Positions 33,671-41,815 of a stretch of 48,946 bases of DNA are shown one piece after another. The DNA is from Leptolyngbya sp. Heron Island J (lineage in GTDB: Bacteria > Cyanobacteriota > Cyanobacteriia > Phormidesmidales > Phormidesmidaceae): contig NZ_AWNH01000069.1 in assembly GCF_000482245.1 (NCBI RefSeq), positions 1 to 48,946 on the forward strand, read 5' to 3'. The notes under the pieces were generated by a model. It did no database searches. It was not told the DNA's origin and saw only the letters and a program-made list of their open reading frames with translations. Numbering within the stretch: the first letter of the stretch is position 1; every line of letters begins with the position of its first letter. A program made the position numbers and the translations under genes.

Positions 33671-34408
33671 ATGCAGCTAAAGCTTAAAGTTTGGCGACAA
33701 TCTAACCCTGAACAGTCTGGTCATTTGAAGGACTATCAGCTGTCTGGGGTGTCTCCTGATATGTCCTTTTTAGAATTGCTGGATTTGTTGAATGAACAGC
33801 TAATAGCAGCGGGGCAGGACCCTGTTGAGTTTGACCACGATTGTAGAGAAGGCATCTGTGGTTCCTGCGATTTGATGATCAATGGTCAAGCCCACGGACC
33901 GCAGCAGCGTACGGCTACCTGTCAGCTCTATATGCGTAATTTTGACGATGGCGATACGATTGTGATCGAACCGTGGCGGGCTCAGGCATTGCCGATTGTT
34001 AAAGATCTAGTTGTGGATCGCAGTGCCTTTGATCGCATTATGACAGCTGGCGGATTTATCTCGGTTAAAACGGGGTCAGCGCCTGAGGCGAACAGTATTC
34101 TAGTGGCTCCTGCTCAGGCTCAATCAGCTTTTGATTATGCTACCTGTATTGGCTGTGGTGCCTGTGTTGCGGCCTGCCCCAATGCGTCTGCCTCACTATT
34201 TACAGCGGCTAAGGTGGCGCATCTGGCGCTGTTACCCCAGGGGCATCCTGAGCGCCAACAGCGCGTACTCAAGATGACTGAGCAGATGTCTGCCGAGGGC
34301 TTTGGTGATTGTTCTAATCACGGAGAATGTGAGGCGGTATGCCCGAAGGGGATTTCGATTGATGCGATCGCAACCATGCGGCGCGAATATTTCCGGGCTA
34401 TTTTGTAG
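33671..34408 (+). CDS. sdhB: Succinate dehydrogenase/fumarate reductase iron-sulfur subunit
   Basis: 245-residue iron-sulfur protein carrying electrons between the flavoprotein SdhA and the quinone site. Plant-type [2Fe-2S] ligands are C58, C63, C66 and C84 (CREGICGSCD...ATC). C159, C162, C165 and C169 (CIGCGACVAACP) with C214, C220 and C224 provide the 4Fe-4S and 3Fe-4S sites. The sequence is of the type paired with a single cytochrome b subunit, which is encoded with sdhA at 41816-44495. An out-of-frame AUG at 33661 opens an eight-codon frame overlapping the start. The stop codon lies within a 36-bp perfect palindrome. Confidence 0.93.
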   Translation: MQLKLKVWRQSNPEQSGHLKDYQLSGVSPDMSFLELLDLLNEQLIAAGQDPVEFDHDCREGICGSCDLMINGQAHGPQQRTATCQLYMRNFDDGDTIVIEPWRAQALPIVKDLVVDRSAFDRIMTAGGFISVKTGSAPEANSILVAPAQAQSAFDYATCIGCGACVAACPNASASLFTAAKVAHLALLPQGHPERQQRVLKMTEQMSAEGFGDCSNHGECEAVCPKGISIDAIATMRREYFRAIL

Positions 34409-34436
34409 GGGCGTTCCATGGAACGCCCCTACAAAA
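34401..34436. repeat. 36-bp perfect palindrome overlapping the sdhB stop
   Basis: TTTTGTAGGGGCGTTCC (34401-34417) and its complement meet at a central AT; the sdhB stop codon TAG (34406-34408) is inside the left arm. The flanking T and A runs make it a bidirectional terminator candidate between sdhB and the convergent peroxiredoxin gene. A degenerate copy of the core lies at 14461-14488. Confidence 0.8.
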
Positions 34437-34450
34437 AAATACGTAAACAC

Positions 34451-35035
34451 CTAGGCCTGCTGTAGTTCGTCCAAGCGGGCCAGAACCTCCTGGCTATGGA
34501 GCACCGGACGTACACCCAGGAAACGCTCGCGCATCGTCCCGTCCGCATCAATCAAATAGGTGTGTCGCATGGACATAGGTTTCATCCAAGAGCCATAGGC
34601 ACGACTCACCGCACCATCCGTATCCGCCAACAACGGAAACCGGAGACCTTCCGAATCACAAAATTCGGCATGGCTATCCACATCGTCAGCACTGACACCA
34701 ATCACCTGGGTATTTCGTTGAATAAACTCTGGCAAATCCCGCTGAAAACGTTGTGCCTCTAGCGTACAGCCAGGGGTGAAATCCTTAGGGTAGAAATACA
34801 GAACAACCCACTGCCCCAAATAATCCGACAGGGAAATCTCCCCATCGCCAATATTGGTTGGCAGGGTAAACCCAGGCGCAGGCTCTCCCAAGGGCACTTG
34901 CTCACCCCCCAGCGCTTGGGCTGGTGACGATGGCCCCAACACCAGCACACTGACCAACAGCATGGGCACAATCAACCGGCTAACCCAACGACGGACAAAC
35001 AAAAGCGTCATAACCAAGAACAGCAAAGCGACCAC
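34451..35035 (-). CDS. Thioredoxin-dependent peroxiredoxin, PrxQ/Bcp type, exported or anchored
   Basis: 194-residue peroxidase that reduces hydroperoxides. Residues about 1-42 form a hydrophobic leader ending in PAQALG, so the enzyme is probably in the periplasm, in the thylakoid lumen or membrane-anchored. The peroxidatic cysteine is C90 in FYPKDFTPGCTLEA. The usual resolving Cys five residues on is absent (A94-Q95); C126 (AEFCDSEG), 36 residues from C90, fits the PrxQ subtype whose resolving Cys lies in helix 3. A perfect bidirectional hairpin at 35102-35144 separates it from the upstream tRNA-fMet gene. Confidence 0.9.
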   Translation of the reverse strand: MVALLFLVMTLLFVRRWVSRLIVPMLLVSVLVLGPSSPAQALGGEQVPLGEPAPGFTLPTNIGDGEISLSDYLGQWVVLYFYPKDFTPGCTLEAQRFQRDLPEFIQRNTQVIGVSADDVDSHAEFCDSEGLRFPLLADTDGAVSRAYGSWMKPMSMRHTYLIDADGTMRERFLGVRPVLHSQEVLARLDELQQA

Positions 35036-35101
35036 TTTACTTAAGTTAACATTTTCAGTCAGTTTGGCGAGTTACATCAGGCTGTCAGGAAAAAACTGAG
35101 C

Positions 35102-35144
35102 AAAAAATAAGGGACTGAAACATCGTTTCAGTCCCTTATTTTTT
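35102..35144 (-). terminator. 20-bp perfect bidirectional terminator after tRNA-fMet
   Basis: Positions 35102-35121 and 35125-35144 are perfect complements (core AAGGGACTGAAAC), with a 3-nt loop and A6/T6 ends, so a U-tract is produced in either direction. It starts 3 bp after the tRNA CCA end. Confidence 0.9.
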
Positions 35145-35146
35145 AT

Positions 35147-35223
<77 letters not shown>

Positions 35224-35236
35224 TCAGCGCTTTACT

Positions 35237-35265
35237 ACTATAACGATGTAGTGTGTAAACCGCAA
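35237..35265 (-). promoter_or_regulatory. Probable promoter of tRNA-fMet
   Basis: On the minus strand, -35 TTGCGG (35260-35265), a 17-bp spacer and -10 TATAGT (35237-35242) lie 13 bp upstream of the tRNA 5' end. Confidence 0.5.
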
Positions 35266-35335
35266 TACTTTTTTGCCAATTTTTCTAATCTCCAAAAACC
35301 TCAGCTCGTCTGGCTGGTTTTATCAGGCTTTGACG

Positions 35336-36289
35336 CTAAACCAGGGCGATTTCACCGACCATATCCAATCGCTTGTAGTTACTGAGATTGAGATAGGTCT
35401 CAGCAAGAGTGTCAGCAATGTCCGGAGAAATCCACCCCAGCTGTCGGAGCACATGCAAGGCTGCTGCACGCTTAGCGCGTTTGGAGCCGTCCACGACTTT
35501 GATCGCCAGTCCTAACCCCTCACCGACTCGACTAATGCACTGGACTCCTTCCGCGCCAGACTTACTCAGGATTTCCCCCTGCGTGAGCCGCATTAACTCG
35601 GTATCAAACCCTTGAGGTCCTGACACCATATCTGGATGATGGGTCATGGCCCGAACCACCCGTTCCATCTCAAGGTTTTCCCCCGAAGCCAGCTTGGCGT
35701 ATAGCGTGGCCATCTGCTGCAGCTGAATAAAGTAGGTGGGGGCACCGCAGTCGTCATGGGCAGCAATAAATTCATCGGCTGGCATGCCTAGTAGCCCTGC
35801 AAACCGATCGAGAATGAGTTTTTGTAGGGGATGATTGCGATTTAAATAGGTAGTTAGTTCCCATCCTTGCTGTTTACAGACGGCGAGCATGCCAGCATGT
35901 TTACCAGAGCAATTATGCTCCAAACGGCTTTTTTTGCCGTGGGGGATGGGGCATTGTAAACAGGTGGGTTCTAAATCAGCTCGCCAGAGAATGCCAAACA
36001 CCTGTCGTGCCTGATGGGTTAACCCTTGGTGAGACCCACAGATGACAGCCAGATCCTTGTCCGTCATCTTAAAGGCATCTAAGGCCCCCGTGGCGGTTAC
36101 AGCCATTGCTTGAAATGGCTTGAGTGCCGAGCGAATAAAGCTGGCATTGTCGCCATCACCCGCTACTGACAGTAGCCGCCCACGACTATCGGCCACTGCT
36201 GCATGAACTTGGTGGGCAGACTCAACAATCCCTTCTCTTAGCAGCTGAACCGCTAAGGGGGCAGTGGAAATACGGCTTGGCCTAGACAT
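35336..36289 (-). CDS. L-asparaginase, Rhizobium etli (ReAV) type
   Basis: 317-residue enzyme of the asparaginase family PF06089, unrelated to the Escherichia coli AnsA/AnsB fold and with a serine-beta-lactamase-like fold. The S54-x-x-K57 motif (FIRSALKPFQA) and zinc-type residues C127, K130 (HNCSGKHAG) and C181 (HDDCGAP) match S48, K51, C135, K138 and C189 of the R. etli enzyme; the 54-residue C to C spacing is identical. It converts asparagine to aspartate and ammonia. It is the last of three consecutive minus-strand genes after rsfS and the CGLD27 gene. Confidence 0.88.
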   Translation of the reverse strand: MSRPSRISTAPLAVQLLREGIVESAHQVHAAVADSRGRLLSVAGDGDNASFIRSALKPFQAMAVTATGALDAFKMTDKDLAVICGSHQGLTHQARQVFGILWRADLEPTCLQCPIPHGKKSRLEHNCSGKHAGMLAVCKQQGWELTTYLNRNHPLQKLILDRFAGLLGMPADEFIAAHDDCGAPTYFIQLQQMATLYAKLASGENLEMERVVRAMTHHPDMVSGPQGFDTELMRLTQGEILSKSGAEGVQCISRVGEGLGLAIKVVDGSKRAKRAAALHVLRQLGWISPDIADTLAETYLNLSNYKRLDMVGEIALV

Positions 36290-36425
36290 AGATTTTGATT
36301 GAAACAGCTAGAAACGTGACCAGGTAGACAGTACTGGAAAATTGATCAACAGAATCAGAACGCACCCAGCAAAGACCAGTACTTTGCCTGATTTTTAGGA
36401 AATTAGGAGAACGTTAAACGGGGCC

Positions 36426-36923
36426 TTAAAATAGCGACCACCCAAACATCCCCAGCACTAGACAGCCAGCCATGATGCCAAAGGTTTTTCGCAACCGATT
36501 CAAAATTGGTCTCACCTGATAGTCGACGATGAGACGATCGCGGTTAAAGATGTCATCGGGTTTTGTCCATATTTGACCGTCGTACCAGCCTGATTCTTCG
36601 TAGGGTAGGTCCTTAATTTGTAATCGTTGTCCCACATGGGACCATCCGACATAAAGCTGTAGCAGGGTCAGCGCTGGCACCACTAAGGCTCCTAATGCGG
36701 CGCTAATTAAAAATTTATTCAAAACCTCGGTTGGTGCATAACTGGCTGCCGCGATCGGGCCAGAAACTAACCAGCTCAGACCCCAAACTACCAGAACGGG
36801 CACCGTATAACCACGCAGATCGCGGGCTCCCCAGCTGTAAAACCAGGACTCTCGCATTTCCTCATATTCTCGAATCGGCAGCTGCTCGACAGGAACAGGA
36901 CAGCGCGGTGCAGAGCGTTTCAT
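36426..36923 (-). CDS. CGLD27-family (Ycf36/DUF1230) membrane protein
   Basis: 165-residue protein of a family conserved in cyanobacteria and plastids (CGLD27 in green algae, Ycf36 in some plastid genomes). Signature segments are CPVPVEQLPIREYEEMRESW, SWGARDLRGY, and LPYEESGWYDGQIWTKPDD with RDRLIVDYQVRPIL. Two or three membrane helices are present (about 42-60, 72-95, 145-163). The function is unknown, with suggested links to photosynthesis in algae. I chose the second in-frame ATG at 36923 (MKRSAPRCPVP); 36938 is possible. It lies 54 bp after rsfS. Confidence 0.87.
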   Translation of the reverse strand: MKRSAPRCPVPVEQLPIREYEEMRESWFYSWGARDLRGYTVPVLVVWGLSWLVSGPIAAASYAPTEVLNKFLISAALGALVVPALTLLQLYVGWSHVGQRLQIKDLPYEESGWYDGQIWTKPDDIFNRDRLIVDYQVRPILNRLRKTFGIMAGCLVLGMFGWSLF

Positions 36924-36976
36924 AGCCAATGGATACAAGTTGATAACTTCATCATAGAGTATGCAATCTGTTAGGG

Positions 36977-37432
36977 CTATGGTCCCAGGCTAGTGGGTGG
37001 TTTGGGGATAAACTCAATGCGTTTGACATGGCCCCAAAACGCTTCTAGGTCGTAATATTCTCGCTCCCGTGGTTGGAAAATATGGGCAATGACCTCGCCG
37101 TAATCGTAGATCACCCACTTGCCCTCTTCTGCGCCTTCTATACGTAGTGGAGAACGACCACAGTCTGTTTCGATGGTGGATTCAATGGAGCGGGCAATGG
37201 CGCGAACTTGGACATTGGTAAATCCGGTGGCAATCACAAAATAGTCAGCAAGATAGGATGTGTCACCCACCTGAAGAATAGAAATGTCCTCTGCTTTTCG
37301 ATCATCGGCGGCATTGGCGATCGCCATCGCTAGTTCCAATGCCTGTTCGTCTGTCTGACTATCTACCTGAGTGTCTGTCTGACCGGTTGCGATCGCATCC
37401 CCTGATGAATCTAATTTAAGTGCCTCAGTCAA
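36977..37432 (-). CDS. rsfS: Ribosomal silencing factor RsfS
   Basis: 151-residue protein. Residues about 28-140 form the RsfS/Iojap domain: AMAIANAADDRKAEDISILQV, then YFVIATGFTNVQVRAIARSI, then GKWVIYDYGEVIAHIFQPRERE and YYDLEAFWG. It binds uL14 on the 50S subunit and blocks subunit joining when nutrients are scarce. A Gln/Asp/Thr-rich N-terminal extension of about 27 residues is extra. It is the first gene of a minus-strand run with the CGLD27 protein and asparaginase. Confidence 0.94.
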   Translation of the reverse strand: MTEALKLDSSGDAIATGQTDTQVDSQTDEQALELAMAIANAADDRKAEDISILQVGDTSYLADYFVIATGFTNVQVRAIARSIESTIETDCGRSPLRIEGAEEGKWVIYDYGEVIAHIFQPREREYYDLEAFWGHVKRIEFIPKPPTSLGP

Positions 37433-37645
37433 CGATACCTATCTCCTTCAAACTTGAATTTGGATACCTACACGGTAATGCAAATTATTTGAAGCAGATC
37501 ATATTAAACAAATCTGCAACCATAGTTTAATGAGGTGTAATACATCACCAACGTCCAACTGATATTAAACCGATGTCAAATTTTGCCATCATGGGGGATA
37601 ATCCAGCTGGTTTCGAAACGTGACTATAGTTGAGGCAACGCTGCC

Positions 37646-38512
37646 ATGGCAACACAAGCAGGGATAGGCGTACTAATTGGGTTAGGCATTGGCTCGGGGG
37701 TAACAGCCTTTCTGATGCAGCGGATTATTCGTCGCCAGGATAATGCTCTCCAGCAATCCCTCAACCGTCTGAATCGTATGCAGGAAGACCATGCTCAGGA
37801 TCTAAACGCAGCCCTAGAAAAAATGGCAGCTGACTATGAGCAGCAATTGGCTGCCAAAATTGAGCGCTATCAAGATACCCATGGACAGCAACTCCGTGAA
37901 CTAGAGGCTGAATACGAAGCCCGCATGGCGGTATTTGCCGGTATCAATAACTTCCCAGAAAATACGGACACGGCAGTAGCAACGCCGCCTACGATTGAGC
38001 CTTCAGAGGCTGCCACTGAAAGTACCCAACCAGTCAATCCCTTCACCCCCATTCCCGATCCATGGATGGAAGCTGGCAACGAACCCGCTTCCCCTGAGCC
38101 TGATGTCGTGGATGTCGCCCCTGCTGGCTCATCGCCGTCAGCCGCCCCACCTTCAGCCACGTCCAAGTCCGCTAAAGCTGCTCCTGCCACGTCAGCTAGC
38201 AGTGCCCGTAGTGAACTCACTCAGACGGCTGCTAAGCTTGGCCAGGCCGCTGGGATCAATCGTAAGGATGCGCTACGGGCTGTGCCTCAATTAGGTAAGC
38301 TGCTCAAAGATAGTGATGCCGATGTCCGTCTGGCGGCTGTCATGGCACTGCAAGAATCCGGCTCGATTAAGGCCATCCCCTTCCTACGGCAGGCGCTCAG
38401 AGATAGTGACAGTCGTATTGTGGCAGCGGCTAGTGCTGCCCTGAGCCGCTTCAAAGGGAGTAAAAAACCAGCCCCAAAAGCCAAAAGCCAAAAAAAGAAG
38501 CCTCGTCGTTAA
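37646..38512 (+). CDS. Membrane-anchored HEAT-repeat protein
   Basis: 288-residue protein. The N-terminal Gly-rich membrane segment ([18 protein letters not shown], about 5-22) is followed by a coiled coil (about 28-90, [20 protein letters not shown] and on), a Pro/Ala/Ser-rich disordered linker (about 100-190) and HEAT-like repeats (about 205-272: [41 protein letters not shown]). The tail is Lys-rich ([12 protein letters not shown]). HEAT repeats of this kind occur in cyanobacterial phycobilin lyases, but the anchor and linker argue for a scaffold. It precedes the cyclophilin gene by about 90 bp on the same strand. Confidence 0.82.
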   Translation: MATQAGIGVLIGLGIGSGVTAFLMQRIIRRQDNALQQSLNRLNRMQEDHAQDLNAALEKMAADYEQQLAAKIERYQDTHGQQLRELEAEYEARMAVFAGINNFPENTDTAVATPPTIEPSEAATESTQPVNPFTPIPDPWMEAGNEPASPEPDVVDVAPAGSSPSAAPPSATSKSAKAAPATSASSARSELTQTAAKLGQAAGINRKDALRAVPQLGKLLKDSDADVRLAAVMALQESGSIKAIPFLRQALRDSDSRIVAAASAALSRFKGSKKPAPKAKSQKKKPRR

Positions 38513-38598
38513 GACCTGGGCCCAGGTTGAGCCAAACTACGCTTGCTGCCATCATAGGCAAAGGTTTTAAACTCACTTTGCTATACGAGGATGCCTGC

Positions 38599-39018
38599 AT
38601 GACTAAAGCAATCATGGAAACCGAAAAGGGGACCATCAATATTGAATTCTTTGACCAAGATGCTCCTAATACGGTGGCAAACTTTGTCAAGCTATCCAAG
38701 GAAGGGTTTTACGACGGTCTGAACTTTCATCGTGTCATTCCTAACTTTATGATTCAGGGTGGCTGCCCCAAAGGTACTGGCACTGGGGGGCCTGGCTACC
38801 AAATCAAATGTGAGATTAACTCTAATAAGCACGAAGCTGGTAGCCTATCCATGGCCCATGCAGGTCGTGATACTGGCGGTAGTCAGTTCTTTATTTGTCA
38901 TTCACCGCAGCCCCATTTAGACGGAGTGCACACAGTCTTCGGTAAAACTGCAGACATGAGTGTTGTGAATGCCATTAAGGGCGGCGACAAAATCGTGTCT
39001 GTTACCATTCAAGATTAA
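38599..39018 (+). CDS. Cyclophilin-type peptidyl-prolyl cis-trans isomerase
   Basis: 139-residue cytosolic-type PPIase. Catalytic and binding segments are [16 protein letters not shown] (catalytic Arg), [20 protein letters not shown] and [12 protein letters not shown]. No signal peptide is present. I chose ATG 38599 ([16 protein letters not shown]), matching the length of related proteins; the frame upstream to 38527 looks non-coding. A palindromic repeat begins right after the stop codon. Confidence 0.93.
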   Translation: MTKAIMETEKGTINIEFFDQDAPNTVANFVKLSKEGFYDGLNFHRVIPNFMIQGGCPKGTGTGGPGYQIKCEINSNKHEAGSLSMAHAGRDTGGSQFFICHSPQPHLDGVHTVFGKTADMSVVNAIKGGDKIVSVTIQD

Positions 39019-39098
39019 CTCCCGGAGAGCTCCCCGGTTTGTTGTGTCGTCGAGAGCTATAAGCCAAGGACTTAGTACAAACCGGGGAGCTGCGGGAG
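39019..39098. repeat. Palindromic repeat with CCCCGGTTT core between convergent genes
   Basis: The left arm 39019-39042 (CTCCCG, a 2-nt bulge, then AGCTCCCCGGTTTGT) pairs with 39077-39098; the loop is 34 nt. It fills the whole gap between the cyclophilin stop and the BRCT protein stop codon at 39099. The architecture matches the element at 6908-6985. It may act as a bidirectional terminator. Confidence 0.8.
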
Positions 39099-41636
39099 TT
39101 AAATCCCATCAAGTAAAGCCCTTAGCTCTGCTTCGTTCAGCTGGGGTGTGTTGTACTTTTCAGCCTTTTTGAGTTTGCTACCAGGATTTTTACCAACAAC
39201 AATGTAGTCAGTTTTTCCGCTTGGCATTTTGTTGATGCGGCCACCTGCATTGGTGATCAGCTGAGTCACTTGTTCATAGCTGAGATCTTTAAGCGTGCCG
39301 GTAATCACAAAGCTTTTACCTGTGAGTCCCCCGGTTGTCACAGAATTGGCCGCGTCAGCTGAGGTCGCTGTCTCTGTAGCCTGTTCAGGTTGTTGTTTGG
39401 CATCGGCAGAGGGAGTGGGTGCCGGGGCCGAAGGGGATGGCTGAGATGGCTGAGATGGCGAGGAGACAGCCTGTTTTTGCAAGGATGCAATGACCGTTTG
39501 GCTGATGTTCAGAGCTTCCTTCATTGCGGTTTGTTCTTTGGCTGCCGCCTTGAGCTGATCGGTTTGGGCGGCCATGGTTTCTTGAGCAGCACCTAACTGT
39601 TGGGTTAGCTGAGAATTAATCGCTGTTAGCTCTTCTATCTGTCGCTCTAGTTGGGGTGTTTGCCGAACTGTTTGCTGTACTAGCTGCTGGTGGACCTGGG
39701 TGAGTTCCTCCAGTTGCTGGCGTAATGCGGTTTCTTGATCAGATGAGACCTGGGTCTCAGCCAAAGACTTTTGGACCTGGGCTAATTCTGTCTCTAATGT
39801 TGAAACCTGAGCCTGGGTCTGGGCCAACTGGGTCTGACTGGCTGCCATTTCACGCTGGAGCTGGTCACGTTCTTGCTCCAGGCTTTCAAGTTCAGTTTGT
39901 TGACGCTGAGCGACCTGTTCTTGCTGCTCGATTGCCACTGTCTGCTGATCACGCGCTTGCCCTAGCTGCTGGGTCAGCTGCTCGATAGTGGTCTGGGCCT
40001 GAGTCGCTTCTGCCTGGGATGTTTCCTGGGTTTGCTCTAACTGCTGGGTCAGCTGTGCGATGGTGGTCTGGGCTTGAGTAACTTCTGTCTGGGATGTTTC
40101 CTGGGTTTGCTCTAGCTGCTGGGTTAGCTGTGCAATGGTGCTTTGGGCCTGAGTCGCTTCTGTTTGGGATGTTTCCCTGGTTTGTGCTAACTGCTGGGTT
40201 AGCTGTGTGATCGTGGCCTGGGCCTGGTGAATCTCTGTCTGGGCGGTTTCTCGAGCTTGCTCTAATTGTTGATGAAGCTGAGTAATTGTGGTTTGGACCT
40301 GAGTATCTTCCGATTGTGCTACGACAAGGGACTGCTCTAGCTGCTGTATATTTCGCTTTAAGGTAGTGACAGTTTGAGCTAATTGGTCTTTTTCAGTTGC
40401 TAGTGTCGTCAGCTGCTGCTCTAGAATCGACGTCTGATTCTGCGATTGTCCCAACTGTGACCGACCCTGCTCTAGCTGTTGGTTGAGCTGCGCGATGGTG
40501 GCCTGAGCTTGGTTGGCTTCTGTTTGAGTGGCTGCTTGAGCCTGCTCCAACTGCTGTCGGAGTTGCGTAATCGTTGTTTGCGCTTGAGCAGCTTCTGCCT
40601 TGGCCGTTTCTTGGCTTTGTTCTAACTGTTGGTTCAGCTGTGTAATCGTTGTCTGCGCTTGCGTAGTCTCTGTCTGAGCGTTTGCTTGGGCCTGTTCTAA
40701 CTGCTGGGTCAGCTGGATGATAGTCGCCTGAGCCTGGGCGGTTTCTGTCTCAGTTGCTGCTTGGCTTTGCTCTAGTTGCTGTTGAAGCTGAGTAATGCTG
40801 GTTTGTGCCTGTGCGGCTTCTGCCTGTGCTGTTTTTTGTGCTTGTTCTAACTGTCGGTTTAGCTGGGCAATAGTCGTCTGTGCCTGGGTAGTTTCTGTCT
40901 GGGCCGCTGCTTGGGTTTGCTCTAGCTGTTGGGTTAGCTGCGTAATCGTTGTCTGTACTTGCGCGGCTTCTGCCTGGGCTGTTTTTTGAGCCTGTTCTAA
41001 CTGTTGTTTACTTTGTTCTAATGTCCTAATGGTTTGGCTTAACTGGCTTTTTTCGGTTTCTGAAGCTTTGAGCTGCTGTTGCTGAGTTGCTGTTTGTTTC
41101 TGTAATTGGCCCAGCTGTGATTCTAAATTCGCCTGGCGGGTCCGCGTTTCTTGCCGTAGCTGATTTAATTGCTGCTGGGCTGTTTCTAATTCGCCAAGCT
41201 GCTGCTGGGCGGCTTTTAATGAGTTTTCTAACTCGCTGGTGCGCTGCTGCTCTTGCTGTAGGGTTTGCTGTAGGGTTTGCTTTTCAGCGGTTAGGCTAGT
41301 TACCTGACCCTCTAGCTGAGTGGCCTGAGCTGCTGCTGCAGTAGCGGTTTTAGTGATGCGATCGCATTCTGCCCTCAGCTCACTCACCTGCTGCTCTAGA
41401 CCCATCACGGCATCCTTTGCCAGGGCCATTGCCTCAGTCAGGGTTTGATTTTGCGTTTTAGTCTGGGTAACTTGCTGGGTTAGCGTTGTCTTGGCCGATT
41501 CTAATTTAGAAAGCTCGGCAGTCTGCTGAGCCCGCTGTTTACCTTGGCGGGTGGCCATGACTGTCCCCACCAACATCGCGGTGCCAACAGCTGTGCCCGC
41601 CAATTCTGAAACCAGGGTGTAGTCCATGCCCAGCAT
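39099..41636 (-). CDS. Long coiled-coil protein with twelve 25-residue repeats and a C-terminal BRCT domain
   Basis: 845-residue protein. The N terminus has one hydrophobic segment (LVSELAGTAVGTAMLVGTVM, about 8-27). Residues about 40-700 are an extreme Gln/Thr/Ala/Glu-rich coiled coil containing about twelve 25-residue units (QLEQ-x5-E-x4-Q-x-Q-T-x-I-x-QL pattern), interrupted once by about 45 residues after unit seven. Then a Pro/Ser/Ala linker and a C-terminal BRCT domain (about 772-845: GLTGKSFVITGTLKDLSYEQ, NAGGRINKMPSGKTDYIVVG, LNEAELRALLDG). This BRCT is of the NAD-dependent DNA ligase/RFC1 type that binds DNA ends or phosphopeptides. A membrane-tethered or filament-forming DNA-associated role is inferred. 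Confidence 0.85.
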   Translation of the reverse strand: MLGMDYTLVSELAGTAVGTAMLVGTVMATRQGKQRAQQTAELSKLESAKTTLTQQVTQTKTQNQTLTEAMALAKDAVMGLEQQVSELRAECDRITKTATAAAAQATQLEGQVTSLTAEKQTLQQTLQQEQQRTSELENSLKAAQQQLGELETAQQQLNQLRQETRTRQANLESQLGQLQKQTATQQQQLKASETEKSQLSQTIRTLEQSKQQLEQAQKTAQAEAAQVQTTITQLTQQLEQTQAAAQTETTQAQTTIAQLNRQLEQAQKTAQAEAAQAQTSITQLQQQLEQSQAATETETAQAQATIIQLTQQLEQAQANAQTETTQAQTTITQLNQQLEQSQETAKAEAAQAQTTITQLRQQLEQAQAATQTEANQAQATIAQLNQQLEQGRSQLGQSQNQTSILEQQLTTLATEKDQLAQTVTTLKRNIQQLEQSLVVAQSEDTQVQTTITQLHQQLEQARETAQTEIHQAQATITQLTQQLAQTRETSQTEATQAQSTIAQLTQQLEQTQETSQTEVTQAQTTIAQLTQQLEQTQETSQAEATQAQTTIEQLTQQLGQARDQQTVAIEQQEQVAQRQQTELESLEQERDQLQREMAASQTQLAQTQAQVSTLETELAQVQKSLAETQVSSDQETALRQQLEELTQVHQQLVQQTVRQTPQLERQIEELTAINSQLTQQLGAAQETMAAQTDQLKAAAKEQTAMKEALNISQTVIASLQKQAVSSPSQPSQPSPSAPAPTPSADAKQQPEQATETATSADAANSVTTGGLTGKSFVITGTLKDLSYEQVTQLITNAGGRINKMPSGKTDYIVVGKNPGSKLKKAEKYNTPQLNEAELRALLDGI

Positions 41637-41671
41637 CCCTTAACTAAACCAATAAAGTTCCTATGGTAAAA

Positions 41672-41698
41672 GCTAAGGGACTATCTATGTCCCTTAGC
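41672..41698. repeat. Hairpin upstream of the sdhCA promoter
   Basis: GCTAAGGGAC (41672-41681) pairs perfectly with GTCCCTTAGC (41689-41698) around a 7-nt loop. It lies between the BRCT gene start (minus) and the sdhCA promoter (plus). It could be an operator-like dyad or part of the BRCT leader. Confidence 0.55.
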
Positions 41699-41719
41699 AA
41701 TAATGTTTTAGACATTTTG

Positions 41720-41747
41720 TTGACTTACACCATCCTCCTTCTATAAT
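41720..41747 (+). promoter_or_regulatory. Consensus sigma-70-type promoter of sdhC-sdhA
   Basis: -35 TTGACT (41720-41725), a 16-bp spacer and a perfect -10 TATAAT (41742-41747), 68 bp upstream of the sdhC ATG. This is the best promoter match I found in the window. Confidence 0.65.
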
Positions 41748-41815
41748 TTTCCTGCGATTTTTTCAACGGCCCCTATCCAACCAGACACAATAGAACTAGC
41801 GCAGCCTGAGCAACT

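Noticed and set aside
34451-35035. Peroxiredoxin lacking a resolving cysteine.
   Set aside because: The Cys five residues after C90 is absent, but C126 at a spacing of 36 fits the PrxQ subtype with the resolving Cys in helix 3, so the enzyme is probably normal.
39960-41000. Regular 75-bp repeats resembling a repeat array.
   Set aside because: The repeats lie inside a continuous reading frame with 25-codon period and no unique spacers; they encode the coiled coil and are not a CRISPR array.
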